Shown here piece after piece: positions 16,142 through 27,300 of a stretch of 32,754 bases of DNA (the stretch's first letter is position 1; the number at the start of each line of letters is the position of its first letter). The notes under the pieces were generated by a model, which did not search any database, was not told the origin of the DNA, and saw nothing but the letters and a program-made list of their open reading frames with translations. A program made the translations under genes and the position numbers. The stretch is from Lentisphaeraceae bacterium (GTDB lineage: Bacteria; Verrucomicrobiota; Kiritimatiellia; RFP12; DVOR01), in contig SFJE01000023.1 of NCBI GenBank assembly GCA_004555175.1, positions 1 to 32,754 of the forward strand. Reading direction: 5' to 3'.

Positions 16142-17514
16142 TTTTCTCCCGTTCCCAACGCCGCTGGTTCGCGGGGGCCACGCTCTGCCTGCTCTTCGCC
16201 CTCTGCGCCGCGCTCCTCGTCGACGCCCTCATCGCCCAATGGTCGCCCTCTCTCGACCTCTCGGGTCTGCGCCCCGGCGGACAACTCTCCGAGCGCAGCC
16301 GCGCCACCCTCACCGACACCACCGGCACCCTCTCCATCACCGCCATCTTCCCCACCGAAGACCCCGCTGCGCTGCCCACCGGCCGCCTCCTGCGCATCTT
16401 CGCCCAAACCTCGCGGCAACTCGCCGGGGCCAACCTCGCCTTGACCTACGTCGACCCCCGCCTCTCCCCCTCCCAGGCTGAATACCTCGCCGCACAAGGT
16501 GCCGAGGGCTCCGGACTCCTCTTCCGCCAGGCCGGGCGCCACGTCTTCCTGCCCGAGCGCGCCCTCCTCACCGAGCACGGCCGCTTCGCCCCCGAGGAGG
16601 CCGAGGAGGCCATCGCCTCGGCCATCGCACGCCTCTCGCGTGAAGATGGTATCACCCTCGGCTGGCTCACCGGCCACGGCGAACCCGACTTCTCCCAGAC
16701 CGATCCCACCACCGGCTTCTCCGCCCTCCGCCGCGCCCTAGAGCGCGAAGGCTACTCCCTGCGCGCCATCTCCCCCGAAACCACCGCCCTGCCCACCGAC
16801 CTCGGGGCGCTGCTCATCGTCAGCCCGCGCTACCCCATCACCGCCACCGAGCGCGCCCTCTTGGCCGACTGGCTCGACCGCGGCGGCCGCCTGCTCTGCG
16901 CGCTCCCCCCGGGCGGCGATGCCGGGCTCACCGCCCTCTTTGAACAGTGGGGTATCCGGGCTGGGAGCACCCCCCGGCAAAGTCTGCGCCAAGCCCCCAA
17001 CCGCGCCGGCTTTACCGACGCGCTCTCCCCCGAGCACCCCATCACCCGCGAACTTGCCGGCCGCACCCATCTCATCCTCACCGCCCCGCGCGCCCTCTAC
17101 GCGCTGCCCACCCGCGGCCTCTCCCTCACGCCCCTCCTCTCCATCGAGGCCGCCCCCCTCCCGCCAAGCACCACCCCTGAAACCGTCACCGTGGCGATGG
17201 CCGCCGAACGCGTCTCCACCGCCGTGGGGGCGGACCTGGCCCTGCGCCCCGGGCGCCTGTTGGTCCTGAGCGAAGCGGACTTCCTGCGTAATGCGCGGCT
17301 GATGAACCACGCCACGGCCAACCGCGACTTCGCCCTCAACGCCATCCACTGGCTCACCGGCCTCTCGGGGAGCGGGGCCCCCTCCGGCACCGCGGGAATG
17401 CTCCGCTTGGGGTGGGATCGCCACGCTCGCCATCGCGCCACCCGCGTGCTGGCCATCGGCCTGCCTCTGGGCCTCTGCCTGCTCCTTTGGCTCCTGACAC
17501 GGAAACGCGCATGA
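16138..17514 (+). CDS. GldG-like membrane protein (ABC-transporter auxiliary domain)
   Basis: Protein of 458 residues with an N-terminal membrane segment (about residues 9-30), a large extracytoplasmic region and a C-terminal membrane segment (LAIGLPLGLCLLLWLL) followed by a basic tail. The organisation and the ITAIFPTED, FAQTSRQL, YVDPRLSPSQAEYLA and GWLTGHGEPDFSQ segments match the GldG/ABC_transp_aux group. GldG works with GldA and GldF in gliding bacteria, and similar proteins occur with ABC modules in many non-gliding phyla. Here no ATPase or permease gene accompanies it. It is coupled by ATGA overlaps on both sides. The role is unknown; an envelope function linked to c-di-AMP or folate genes is inference. 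Confidence 0.75.
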   Translation: MIFSRSQRRWFAGATLCLLFALCAALLVDALIAQWSPSLDLSGLRPGGQLSERSRATLTDTTGTLSITAIFPTEDPAALPTGRLLRIFAQTSRQLAGANLALTYVDPRLSPSQAEYLAAQGAEGSGLLFRQAGRHVFLPERALLTEHGRFAPEEAEEAIASAIARLSREDGITLGWLTGHGEPDFSQTDPTTGFSALRRALEREGYSLRAISPETTALPTDLGALLIVSPRYPITATERALLADWLDRGGRLLCALPPGGDAGLTALFEQWGIRAGSTPRQSLRQAPNRAGFTDALSPEHPITRELAGRTHLILTAPRALYALPTRGLSLTPLLSIEAAPLPPSTTPETVTVAMAAERVSTAVGADLALRPGRLLVLSEADFLRNARLMNHATANRDFALNAIHWLTGLSGSGAPSGTAGMLRLGWDRHARHRATRVLAIGLPLGLCLLLWLLTRKRA

Positions 17515-19340
17515 AGTTCGGAAAGTCCCTGCTCCTTTGGTTAATCGTCCTCCTGGCACTGGCCGGCGCGCTGGTGGCCACACGCGTCTTCAAGCCGGCC
17601 AACGCGTGGCAAAGCGGCGACCTCCTCTTCCCCGTCGATCCCGAGGCCATTGTCGCCATCTCAATGAGCTCCCCGAGCGGCTCCCTCCCGCCCATAACCC
17701 TAGAGCGCACCGGCGAATTCTGGCGCTTGCGCGACCCCATTGAAGGCGCCCTTTGCAGCGCCAAGGCGGTGGCCGACTTGCTCGACGCCCTCCAGGCCCT
17801 GCGCGTGGTCACCCCCCTAGGCGAGGCGGCGCTCTCGGGCTTTACCCCGTGGCGGACGGTGGAGGTGCGCACCGCCGAAGGGCGCTTCACCTGCGGTTTG
17901 GGCCGCGTTTCGGAGGCCTTTACCGCGCCCCTCTCGCAGGTCCTAGCCGAGCGCGATGGCCGCCTGATTGCGGTGGAAGCCGGGGCCGTCATGCGCCTGC
18001 CCGAGACGGCCGAAGCGCTACGCACCAATGCCCTCCTGCCCGTGACGAGCGATCGGCTGCAGGCGATGGAGTGGCACCTGCCCGGACACCCCTTCTCGCG
18101 AGCCGAGCGCCTGCCCAACGGCCACTGGCAAGTTACGCGCCCCTTCCCCTTTGAGCCGCAGGCTGAACCGGTGCGCAAGGCCCTCGAATGCCTCACGGCC
18201 CCGGGCCAACTCCGCGCATACCTCTTGCCCACGCCCACCGAGCGCGTCCCCAACTCCGAACAAGCCCTGGCCGATTACGGGCTCGACGAAGAGCGCGCCC
18301 TGCGCCTGACCTTCCGCGTGAGCGGTCTGCGCGAACCCCTCACCCTGCGCATTGGCAAGGCCGATCCCAAGCGCCCGGGCCTGCGCTTCTGCCTGCTCGA
18401 CAATGCCCGCGCCATTGGCTGCGTTCCGGACGAGGTGGCGGCCTGCTTCTCGGCCGCCGGCCCCTTCTCCACCGACTTCCGGAACCTGCCCCTCTTGGGC
18501 GACCTACCCGCCCCCACCGAGCTCGATTTCACCCTCCACGCCACTGACCTCGCCCTCTCCCTGCGCAAGCAGGGCGGCGCCTGGCAGATGCTCCGCCCCC
18601 TCGCCCTCCCAGCCAACGCCCAAGCCGTCCAGTCCCTCCTCCAGCAGCTGATGAACCTTACGGGCGATCTCGCCGGCCTAGAGGCCCCCGAAGGCACCCC
18701 CTGGGCCGAAGTCACCCTGCGTGCAGCATCCGCCAACACCCCCGAGGCCACGCTCCAATTCTTTGGCAACCCCGAAGCCGAGCGCATTCAGGCCTACCGC
18801 GTTGACCACAGCCGCCTCTACCGCCTCCGCCGCGAGGCCCTGCCCGAGCTTCTGCGCCCGCAGCAAGCCCCCGACCTCGCCCTGCGCCAAGCCCTCATCG
18901 ACCCCACCCTCTTGGCCCTCCCAGCCGCCGCCATTCGCCGCATCTCCCTCCTCCAGCGCGATGGCTCGGCCGTCACCCTCTCGCGCGCACCAGACACCCT
19001 GGCCTGGGAGGTCGAAGCCCCCATCGGCGCCTTCCTCAACACCCAAACCCTAGACGCCTGGCTCGCCGCCTTTGCCGACCTAAAGGCCGAGGCCATCCTC
19101 TGCGATGCGCCCACCACCTTTGGCGCCCTGCGCCCTTACGGCCTGGAAACGCCCCTCCTACGCCTGACCATCGACCTCGATGGTCGCGAAGGCCCCCTTC
19201 GCCGTGTCCTCTCCATTGGCACGCCCGACCCCAAGACCGGCTCGGCCCCGGCCCTCATTCAAGGTTGTCCGGTGCTCTACCGCATTGGCCCGGAGACCCT
19301 GCGCCTCCTCCAACTGCCGCCGCTTGATCGCGGGGAGTAG
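17511..19340 (+). CDS. DUF4340 membrane-anchored protein
   Basis: Protein of 609 residues with an N-terminal anchor (LLLWLIVLLALAGALVATRVF, about residues 6-26) and a long extracytoplasmic region built of repeated beta-rich DUF4340-like modules. Each pairs a phrase such as ITLERTGEFWRLRDPIE or LSLRKQGGAWQMLRPLA with a following helical half (KAVADLLDALQAL, QAVQSLLQQLMNL). At least three such modules are visible, near residues 60, 350 and 480. DUF4340 proteins usually follow GldG-like genes, as here. The ATGA overlap fixes the start. Function is unknown; the module layout suggests a scaffold or periplasmic partner of the GldG-like protein. Confidence 0.75.
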   Translation: MKFGKSLLLWLIVLLALAGALVATRVFKPANAWQSGDLLFPVDPEAIVAISMSSPSGSLPPITLERTGEFWRLRDPIEGALCSAKAVADLLDALQALRVVTPLGEAALSGFTPWRTVEVRTAEGRFTCGLGRVSEAFTAPLSQVLAERDGRLIAVEAGAVMRLPETAEALRTNALLPVTSDRLQAMEWHLPGHPFSRAERLPNGHWQVTRPFPFEPQAEPVRKALECLTAPGQLRAYLLPTPTERVPNSEQALADYGLDEERALRLTFRVSGLREPLTLRIGKADPKRPGLRFCLLDNARAIGCVPDEVAACFSAAGPFSTDFRNLPLLGDLPAPTELDFTLHATDLALSLRKQGGAWQMLRPLALPANAQAVQSLLQQLMNLTGDLAGLEAPEGTPWAEVTLRAASANTPEATLQFFGNPEAERIQAYRVDHSRLYRLRREALPELLRPQQAPDLALRQALIDPTLLALPAAAIRRISLLQRDGSAVTLSRAPDTLAWEVEAPIGAFLNTQTLDAWLAAFADLKAEAILCDAPTTFGALRPYGLETPLLRLTIDLDGREGPLRRVLSIGTPDPKTGSAPALIQGCPVLYRIGPETLRLLQLPPLDRGE

Positions 19341-19357
19341 GCTCCAAGGCATTCGCC

Positions 19358-20767
19358 ATGCTCCAGCTTGAAGATCTCCCCGAAGCGCTCTTCCTCACCG
19401 ATAGCGACTACCGCGTCCTTGATTGCAACACCCGTGCCGCCGAGCTCCTCCGCGCCCCCTCGCGCGAAGCCCTCCTGGGGCGCAGCCTCGCCACCATCCC
19501 CGCCGAGCACGACCTTGGCGAAAGCGAGTTTCCCACCGACCTCCCCACGCGCCTCAAAGCCGTCCCCTTTATCACCCTCGAAAACCGCCTCACGCGCGAG
19601 GACGGTACCCGCTTCTTCGCCGAGACCACCCTCCACCGCCTCGCCGAGGATCGCCTCCTCTTCTCTGTCCGCGATGTCACCGTCCGCACCGAGAGCCTCC
19701 ACCGCCTGGCCGAGGCCAACGAGCGCCTCCGCGCCACCATTCGCGACCGGATGGAGTTCGTCTCCAACGTCTCGCACGAACTGCGCACTCCGCTCACCTC
19801 GATGTCCTACGCCCTGGCCAACCTCCGTCGCGGCCTCTGCGGCGCCCTCCCCGAGAAGGTTCAGGCCTACCTCGAGCGGCTGCAGGTGGATGTCAAGCGC
19901 CTCATGACCACCGTCAACGACATCCTTGACCTGCGCCAGATGGAGAATGGCACCCTCACCCTGCGCAAGCGCTGCACCCCCCTCCAACGCCTCCTCCTCG
20001 ATTCGGCCAACGCCCTCATGATCCAGGCCGAGACCAAACACCAGCGCCTAATCGTCGAGCCCCGACAGGCCGAACGCTACGCCCTGGTCGATCACGACAA
20101 GTTCGAGCGCGTCTGCTTCAACATCCTCTCCAACGCCGTCAAGTACACCCCCGAACACGGCACCATCCACGCCCGCCTCGCCGAAGCACCCGGCTTCGCC
20201 CTCATCCAGGTGGACGATAACGGCATCGGTATCCCGCCCGAAGCCCTCCCCCGCGTCTCCCAGCGCTACTTCCGCGTGGGCGCGCAGGTCGCCGGCACCG
20301 GACTGGGCCTCTCCATCGTCCGCGAAATTGTCGAACTCCACGGCGGCTCGCTCACCATCGAATCCCCCGTCCCCGGAACAACATGCGGCACCCGCGTCAC
20401 CGTCCGCGTGCCCACATGTACCCCCCCGCTCGCCGTCATCCTCTCGGGCGATGAGCACTTCATCGGCCCACTCGAGGCCCAACTCCACGCCCTGGGCTAC
20501 CACACCTTCGCCAACCGCCAAGCCATCGACCTCGCGCGCGAGTGTGCCGATTGCACCCCTGCGCGCTTCCTCCTCGATGGCTCGCTTCCCCCCTCCTGCC
20601 TCTCCGATTGGATCTGCCAAATCCGCGCCGCCCAAGCCCTCGCCAACATCCCCATCCTCCTCCTCGCCCCGGCCCTTGAGCCCGCCCGCCGCGCAGAATA
20701 CGCCCGTCTCCAGGTCCAGTGCCTCCCCTGGCCCATCCCCTCCCCCCTCCTCGCCAAGGCCCTCTAA
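19358..20767 (+). CDS. Soluble PAS-histidine kinase with degenerate receiver-like tail
   Basis: Protein of 469 residues without membrane segments. A PAS domain (ALFLTDSDYRVLDCNTRAAEL to LFSVRDVT) leads into the HisKA helix, with phospho-acceptor His140 in FVSNVSHELRTPLTSM. The HATPase domain has the N box (CFNILSNAVKYTPEHG), G1 box (VDDNGIGIP) and G2 box (GTGLGLSIV). The last 115 residues look like a receiver domain: VILSGDEHF, FLLDGSLPP with Asp407 at the phospho-acceptor position, and LPWPIP, where the conserved Lys should precede Pro but Trp is present. Phosphotransfer to this tail is thus doubtful. It follows DUF4340 by 17 nt with a weak AAGG site, and ends the operon. No response regulator gene is adjacent. 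Confidence 0.88.
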   Translation: MLQLEDLPEALFLTDSDYRVLDCNTRAAELLRAPSREALLGRSLATIPAEHDLGESEFPTDLPTRLKAVPFITLENRLTREDGTRFFAETTLHRLAEDRLLFSVRDVTVRTESLHRLAEANERLRATIRDRMEFVSNVSHELRTPLTSMSYALANLRRGLCGALPEKVQAYLERLQVDVKRLMTTVNDILDLRQMENGTLTLRKRCTPLQRLLLDSANALMIQAETKHQRLIVEPRQAERYALVDHDKFERVCFNILSNAVKYTPEHGTIHARLAEAPGFALIQVDDNGIGIPPEALPRVSQRYFRVGAQVAGTGLGLSIVREIVELHGGSLTIESPVPGTTCGTRVTVRVPTCTPPLAVILSGDEHFIGPLEAQLHALGYHTFANRQAIDLARECADCTPARFLLDGSLPPSCLSDWICQIRAAQALANIPILLLAPALEPARRAEYARLQVQCLPWPIPSPLLAKAL

Positions 20768-20792
20768 CCGCATTCCCCAACTGCCGTACCGC

Positions 20793-20814
20793 GCGTACCC
20801 CAATTGGGGTACGC
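20793..20814. repeat. Perfect 22-bp palindrome after the histidine kinase
   Basis: GCGTACCCC-AATT-GGGGTACGC is symmetrical over all 22 bp. No T tract follows, so it is not a classical terminator, though as RNA it would form a 9-bp hairpin at the end of the operon. A protein-binding site is the alternative. Confidence 0.7.
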
Positions 20815-20860
20815 CCTTGACCTCGGGCGGGGGCGATTGGCGCCTCGGGCGGAGAAAACG

Positions 20861-20921
20861 AATAAGTCCCCGTCTTATTGCCAATAAGGCCCCGTCTTAT
20901 TACCAATAAGGCCCCGTCTTA
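20861..20921. repeat. 22-bp-period palindromic repeat (family B), locus 2
   Basis: Iterations start at 20861, 20883 and 20905: AATAAGTCCCCGTCTTATT, AATAAGGCCCCGTCTTATT and a shortened AATAAGGCCCCGTCTTA. Linkers are 3 nt, giving an exact 22-bp period as at 1331-1393. It lies between the histidine kinase and the giant-protein operon. Confidence 0.88.
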
Positions 20922-20939
20922 ATAGTTCCCCTCGCCTCG

Positions 20940-21198
20940 GCGCCCTCGGTCGCGCGCTCACGCGGGGGGCCTTGCCCCCTGCCCCCATTGGCGGGCCGCC
21001 GCCGGAATCTCCGGATAATCCGGAATCTCCGGCCTAGCGCGCCTCGGCCGTTTCGGCATAGCGCCCTCGGTCGCGCGCTCGCGCGGGGGGCCTCGCCCCC
21101 TGCCCCCCATTGGCGGGCCGCCCCCGGAATCTCCGGAATCTCCGGAAACTCCAGATGATCCGGAAACTCCGGATGATCCGGCCTAGCGCGCCTCGGCC
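20940..21198. repeat. 121-bp imperfect tandem duplication with CCGG 9-mers
   Basis: Copy 1 starts near 20940 and copy 2 at 21061. Both read GCGCCCTCGGTCGCGCGCTC, then a G-run, GCCCCCTGCCCCC, ATTGGCGGGCCGCC, the CCGG-start 9-mers and GGCCTAGCGCGCCTCGGCC. Copy 2 has more 9-mers (seven against about four). The tail of copy 2 (to about 21216) matches 13285-13311. No gene is present in this gap. Confidence 0.85.
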
Positions 21199-21260
21199 TT
21201 CACGCGAGCGACAGCGATCACCTTGCGTTCAATGGGCGGCAACGCCGCCGCGCCCTCCGC

Positions 21261-21290
21261 TTGACGCGCGTGCGCGCTTTATATTATTAT
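21261..21290 (+). promoter_or_regulatory. Promoter of the giant-protein operon
   Basis: TTGACG (21261-21266), an 18-bp spacer and TATTAT (21285-21290). It has the best -35 among the promoters and is the only one without the extended TG. Transcription from about 21297 gives a leader of about 35 nt with AGAAAGG before the ATG. Confidence 0.65.
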
Positions 21291-21331
21291 CCGTTATGTG
21301 AGTGTTTCCTTTGGATGAGAAAGGCCCTACT

Positions 21332-24300
21332 ATGAAGTTTGCCCATGCTTTCCTCTGCGCGCTTGGTCTCTCCCTGGCGTTGTCCGCCCCCCTTTACGCC
21401 CAAGAAGAAACCACCCCCACGCTCAACTACACGTGGACGACCTTTTGGACCGATAAAACTGATCCCGATCCCAAGGATATTACCGTAGGTGTCTCAAACG
21501 ACAACACCATCTATGCGAATACACAAAGAGGTTTTGCAGGTTCATTCAAGTTAACCCCCGAAGCAGCCGCGACGGCCAATGCCATCATCTTTAAAGTAAC
21601 TGGTGATGGCACTCCATCCAAAACTGTCACCTTCTCCATCACAAGTGCCGGAAAATACCAACTTGCGACGCAAGTTGGCGGCACCTACGACACGGCAGCA
21701 ACGGCCACCTCTACGACCGCCGTTGCGCCTGGCCTCCACCGCTTTGCCCTCCTCATCCGCCGTGGTGATGGAAGCAACGGAAATCTTGTGAAGCATGTCT
21801 CTGTCATTATCGATGGCGCAGAAACACTCACGCTCTCTAGTACAGCGGTATACTCCGGAGGCCCCTTTAGACGCATTCAAGGGGGTAGTAGCGGCATCAC
21901 CCTCTCAGCCTCCATTTGGACGGAAACAGTAGCCGCACCTTCAACCGACGCGGCAGAGGATACCCTTAAGATTGAGGCCGATGCGGCGCAGATGTACCCG
22001 ATTACGGAGACAAACTCGGTGGCGTGGTCGAACCTTGAGGACACAACCAGCCCCAAGGCCTATTACTTTACGGTGGCGAGCAACTTGCAACTAACGCCCA
22101 TTGAAGGTGTCAAAACTGGGCGAAGAGTCATCCTCACGGCCGCCAAGTTCCACTACAACAGCACAGATAACAGCAACTCGGAGAAGGCGATGAGCGATAC
22201 GCTCACCATCAATGGTGCCACCTCAAAGACGAAAGTCTGCACAACCATTGAAGACATCACGAGTACAGCCAATAGCAGCACCTACACCTTCAACCAGTTG
22301 GTCACCTACACCTTCCCCGTTGGCAATCGCCCGGTGGTGACAGTAGGAGAAAGTTACGCCATCACCTCTATGAGGTTGCCCGCCATTCAAGCAGAGAGCC
22401 CTATCCTTATTAGTGGGCTGACTGGTGACTGGGCCGACAAAGGTTACAATGGCTACTGCGCGGTCGAGGGGCTGGCGCTGTTGGAGCCGGAGGTGACGGT
22501 GGAGAGTGTGTCGGTGGACATCGGCGAGGGGTTTACAGGGGGAGGTGTCGTCTCGGTCACGCTGGAGCGCCTCTTCGCCGGCACCTATGCCGATAGTGAC
22601 CTCACCTTTGAGTTGCGCTTCGATGGCGTGGCGGAGGCGGTTGTTGGCACGCGGACGGAGCTCTCGCTAACCTTTGACCTGCCGGCGGAGACCTTTATGC
22701 CGGGGAATGTCTATCGTGGGCAGCTGGTGTTGGTCTACCCGGACGGCGAGCAGGTGCTCGCGCCGGTGAAGGTCTATGAGGGAACGCCGACGTTGGTGCC
22801 GGAGGCAGACTGGGTGAACGAAACGCCCGAGACGCTCGGGAGCACGGGCACGTGGTCGGCCGAGACCGGGATCGGCACCTACAAGTCAGCCCTTGAGGTG
22901 GATGCCGATGGGGGCGTCACCTTCACGCCCGAGGGGCACGTGGACTACGCGGCGACCTGCGACAGCACATGGACCGTGCAATTGGTGGCCGACGAGGCCT
23001 TCGCGGCGAGCGCCGAGAGCAATCCCGCGGCGGAGGTGCAGGGCGCGGTGCGCATCGCGGAGGTGGACAGCGCGCTGGAGGTGCAGGTCTGGCAAAATGG
23101 CGCCTGGGCGAAACTTTGCGATGCCACCGCGGGCGAAACCTACGTAGTGACCGTGGACTTCCATTACGCCAAAAGCGCAAAGGAGAGCGATACCATCACC
23201 TACACCTGCGGCGGGGCCACCCGCTCCAGCGAGCGGCCGGCGGGCTCGGCCCAGGTCGTGACAGCCGTAACGGTGAGCGACGGTACGCAGCTCGCCGCCC
23301 TCACTGCCGAGCGCGAACTCGACCAGGCACTCGTCAATGCCGTAACGGTCACCGCCGGTGGTGCGGTGCAGGATCTCGGCGAGACCTTGCCCGACCGCAT
23401 CACGGTGCAGGGCACCTTTGGCTACGGCAAGCATCCGCTCCTGACCTACTCGGGCTCGGGGGACCTGACCTCCGTGCCCGTCGAGGGGCTGACCGGAACG
23501 CTGAAAACCTACGTCGAGGTGGGCGAGAATGGCGTCAAGACCTGGGGCATCACCGAGAAGACCCTCGTCATCTACCCGGTGGGCGACTCGATTACCTACG
23601 GTGCCTCGCGGCGACTCAAGACCCCGGCAAATGTGGATCTCCCCGTGCCCGGTGGCTACCGTCTGCCGCTCTATACACGCCTGACCTCCGCTGGCTACAC
23701 CGTCAAGTACGTGGGCGACACCAACAGCAACCCGGCCGAAGGGCTCAATGGAGAGATTTACCACAGCGGCCACGCCGGCTGGAAGGTCGATGACAATAAT
23801 AGTATCTATGACAACGTGACCGGCTGGGCGGAAACGGTCAAGGGGCAGGCGGGGCGCGACCCCGATGTCATCCTCCTGCTCCTGGGCGTGAATGACCTCA
23901 ATGGCGGCGAAGCGGCCGCCACCACCGCCGAGCAGATGAAGCAGCTCATCTGGCGTTTGGCCGGCATTGGCCCGGCCGTCGATGGCGACACGCCGCTCTA
24001 CCCCAACGCCAAGCTCCTCCTCGCCAAGGTGCTCGATAGCACCTACGCCACCAGCTCGGTCAAACTCGAGACCCTGAGCACCAAGATTGGCGAATACAAC
24101 ACCGCGCTCGAAACCTTCGTAAATGGCCTCACTGCCGAGCAGGGAAGCGCCCGCATCCGCCTGGTGGACCTCAAGACCCCGCTGGACGCGGCGAACGGCT
24201 TCAACTACTTCCGCTACGACAACCTCCACCCCTCCGCCGAGGGCTACACCCAAATGGCGCGCAACTGGTTCGCCGCCGTCGAAGACTTCCTCCCGCCCCT

Positions 24301-27300
24301 CAACCAGGCCCAAAGCGCGACCGTGCGCGTGACCGAGTCGCTCCTGGCCGACCAGATTACCCTCACCTTCTCCAAGGCGATGAACAAGGCCGCCGCCGAG
24401 ACCGCCAGCAACTACACCCTCAGTAGCGGCACCGTCTCGGCCGCCACCTTGCTCGATGATGGCCTCACCGTGCGCCTGACCCTCACCGGCACCACCCCCG
24501 GTGCCTCTGAGACGCTCTCCGTCGCCGCGATGACCGACAAGGCCAACGTGCAGAGCACTGCGGCCAGCCTCTCCGTGCGCATCGGAGCCACGGCCCAGCG
24601 CTCCACTGACATCGCCGACAGCGTCTGCAACCGCACCGCCGATGGCTATGATAACCCCCTCGAACTCATCGCCGAGTGGAGCGCCTTCCCCGTCGCCCCA
24701 ACGGCAAGTGAGGGCCTCCCAGCCCAGTTCGGTGCCGCCCGCCGCGCCGAACGCCCCTGGGTCCTCAAGACCCTGCGCGGAACCCCCACCGTCGAGAATG
24801 ACCTCCTCTGCCTCAACGGTGGCACCGTCACCGTCGAAGTCAACCCCGACTTCGTGGCAAGCCAAAGTGGCCACTACTGGACCGTCCTCGTTGAGACCGT
24901 GGACACCGTGGCAGAGAACACCGTGCTCTTCACCATGCACACCACCGGCGAACACACTACACTCGGGACGGCGCCCTTCGAGGACCTCTACGGACTGCGC
25001 ACCGGCACAGCCGGCACCGTGGTGACCGTGAACGCTGGCGTCGATGTGGCCGTTAGCGGCTTTGCCGATGTCTCGGCCTCCAATGTCGCCTACACCCGCA
25101 AGCGCAACCAGTTCGTAACCTCCTTCGGGAGTGGTGGCTACGCTGCTTGGGTCAACAGCCAGGCCGTCTCCTTCGCAAGCGATGTCTCGGGGGCCTACTA
25201 CTCCGGAAAGACCCCGCTACACTTCACCTTCGGCGGCACCTACCTAACCACCTCGGCCGCGGCCTTCACGCAGGGCTCGAACATCAAGATTGCCCGCATC
25301 GCCATCTGCCTAGGCCGCGCCAACGCGAATATCCTTACCGCCTCGCGCTACCGCTTCAACCCCGCCGACCCCGCCACGGACACCAATTGGTCCACCCTCG
25401 CCAACTGGCAGACCTATGGCGCCACCGCCGGCGACCTCCCGGCCACAACCGAGACGGTCTACACCGCCCCCGATGTGACCGCCACAATGGACCAGGCTGC
25501 CACCGTCGCCAACCTCATCGCCGAAGGTCCCCTCACCGTGGCCGGCACAAACGCCCTCACCATCTCGGGCGACCTGACCATCCCAGGCACGCTGACCGTC
25601 AACACCCCCGGCGGCCTCTCGGCGAGACAGCTCATCACCTCCGGCGCGCAGACGCTCGCAGGCACCGGCACGCTCACCATCGCCGATGTCACCCTCGGGG
25701 ACGCCCTCACCGTCTCGGGTAACCTCGCGTGGAATGCCTCCGCCACGACCGAGCGCTCCGTGGGCAATGCCGTGAAGGTGACCCCCTCCGGCTCGCTCAC
25801 CACCACCGGCAAGCTCACGCTTAACGCCACCTCCAACGAGTTGCTCGGCACTACCACCGTGCATAGCGGCATCCTCACGGTCAAGACACCCAATGAGAAG
25901 ATTGGTGGCACCCTGACCATCGCGAAGGACGGCACCTTCAAGTATGGCGAGCAGAATGCGTCCGACAAACTGGCCTACAACAGCACCACCACGGTCAATG
26001 TCTACGGCACGCTCGAGATGAACAACACCCGCTGGACGATGAAGGGCAACAATGCGCTCAACATCTATCCCGGTGCAACGGTAAACGCTGGGCTGCAGTC
26101 CAATCGTTATGGTGCTTTCGATATCTTTAGCAGCTCCAAGGCCCTCAACTTCAAAGCCAACGACGGCAAGGCCAAGGGGGGCGAGATTACCTTCAACGCC
26201 ACCCTCCGTGCCCGCGCAAACATCACCTTGGATGTCGCAGAGGGCGTGACGGTGAACTTCTCTGGTGGACGCAGCAAGGATCTAGCTAACGACACTGACG
26301 ACTCGGCCACCATCGCCAAGACCGGTGCCGGCACCCTGAAGGTCTCGACCGACTTCACCTTCCCCACCGCCACCAGCGGCCCGCTCCAGGTCTCGAACGG
26401 CAGCACTGTAAAGTTGACTGCGGCTGGGAACACCTCCAACATCACCGTTGATGAAGGTGCCACCTTGGTCCTCGACTGTGCAACGGCCAACTCCAACACG
26501 GGTAACCTTGCCAACAAGAGCGTCATCACAAATGATGGCACCGTGGAACTAGCCAACGGCTACACCTGGATTAGCATTAACGACGGCAAGACCAAGGTTA
26601 CAGGCCCCTTCACCTTTGGCTTCGGTATCGCAGGAACGAACGACAACACCTTCAAGACTGACCTTGAGATTGCCAGCGGAGCCGAACTGACGCTCTGTGG
26701 CCACCGTAACACCTCTGCCGAACTGACGGGGCTGAAGAACCTCGGCACCCTCGTCAGGAATACCCAGGGGGTCGGACAGGCGGAAGTTGGTATCAAGATG
26801 CTCAAGAACTCAACGATGTCGGGTACCGGGGAGATTCAGGTGAATGCCAGCGCTGAGGCTGGAGTGACGCTCGATGCGAGCGAGCGCAAGGCGTTGACCT
26901 TCTCGCGCGGGTTGACGCTCGAGGGGCCGTTGGCCGTGAAGGCGGCGGAGGCCAAGGCGAACCTCTGCACCATTCAAGGGACCCTCCCCGAGGTCTCCGA
27001 CTTTACCTTCGCGGCGGGGAGCAGCCTCACGGCGGAGGGGCACTGCTTTGTCTTGAAGGGCGGCACCACGCTGCAAGCCTTGCCAAAGGTGACCCTGCCC
27101 GCCGAGATCGAGTCGAGCGAAACGCTGAGCGAGGCCATCACCCGCGCGCTGGAAGAGCAGGTCCGCGGCGGCGCCACCACGGTAACAAGCCTCATCGCCA
27201 CGGAGGCCGGCGGCACCGAGGCCAACGACAAGCGTAGCCCCGAGGCAGCCGAACTCTTCACCAACGTCATCTTCGCCGAGCCCAACCCCGAGGACAGCAC

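Noticed and set aside
20793..20814. Intrinsic terminator after the histidine kinase
   Set aside because: The hairpin is perfect but no T tract follows, so it is listed as a palindrome only.
22886..24955. Open reading frame of 689 codons on the minus strand inside the giant esterase gene
   Set aside because: It is antisense to a clear SGNH domain, with biased composition and no recognisable fold or ribosome site.
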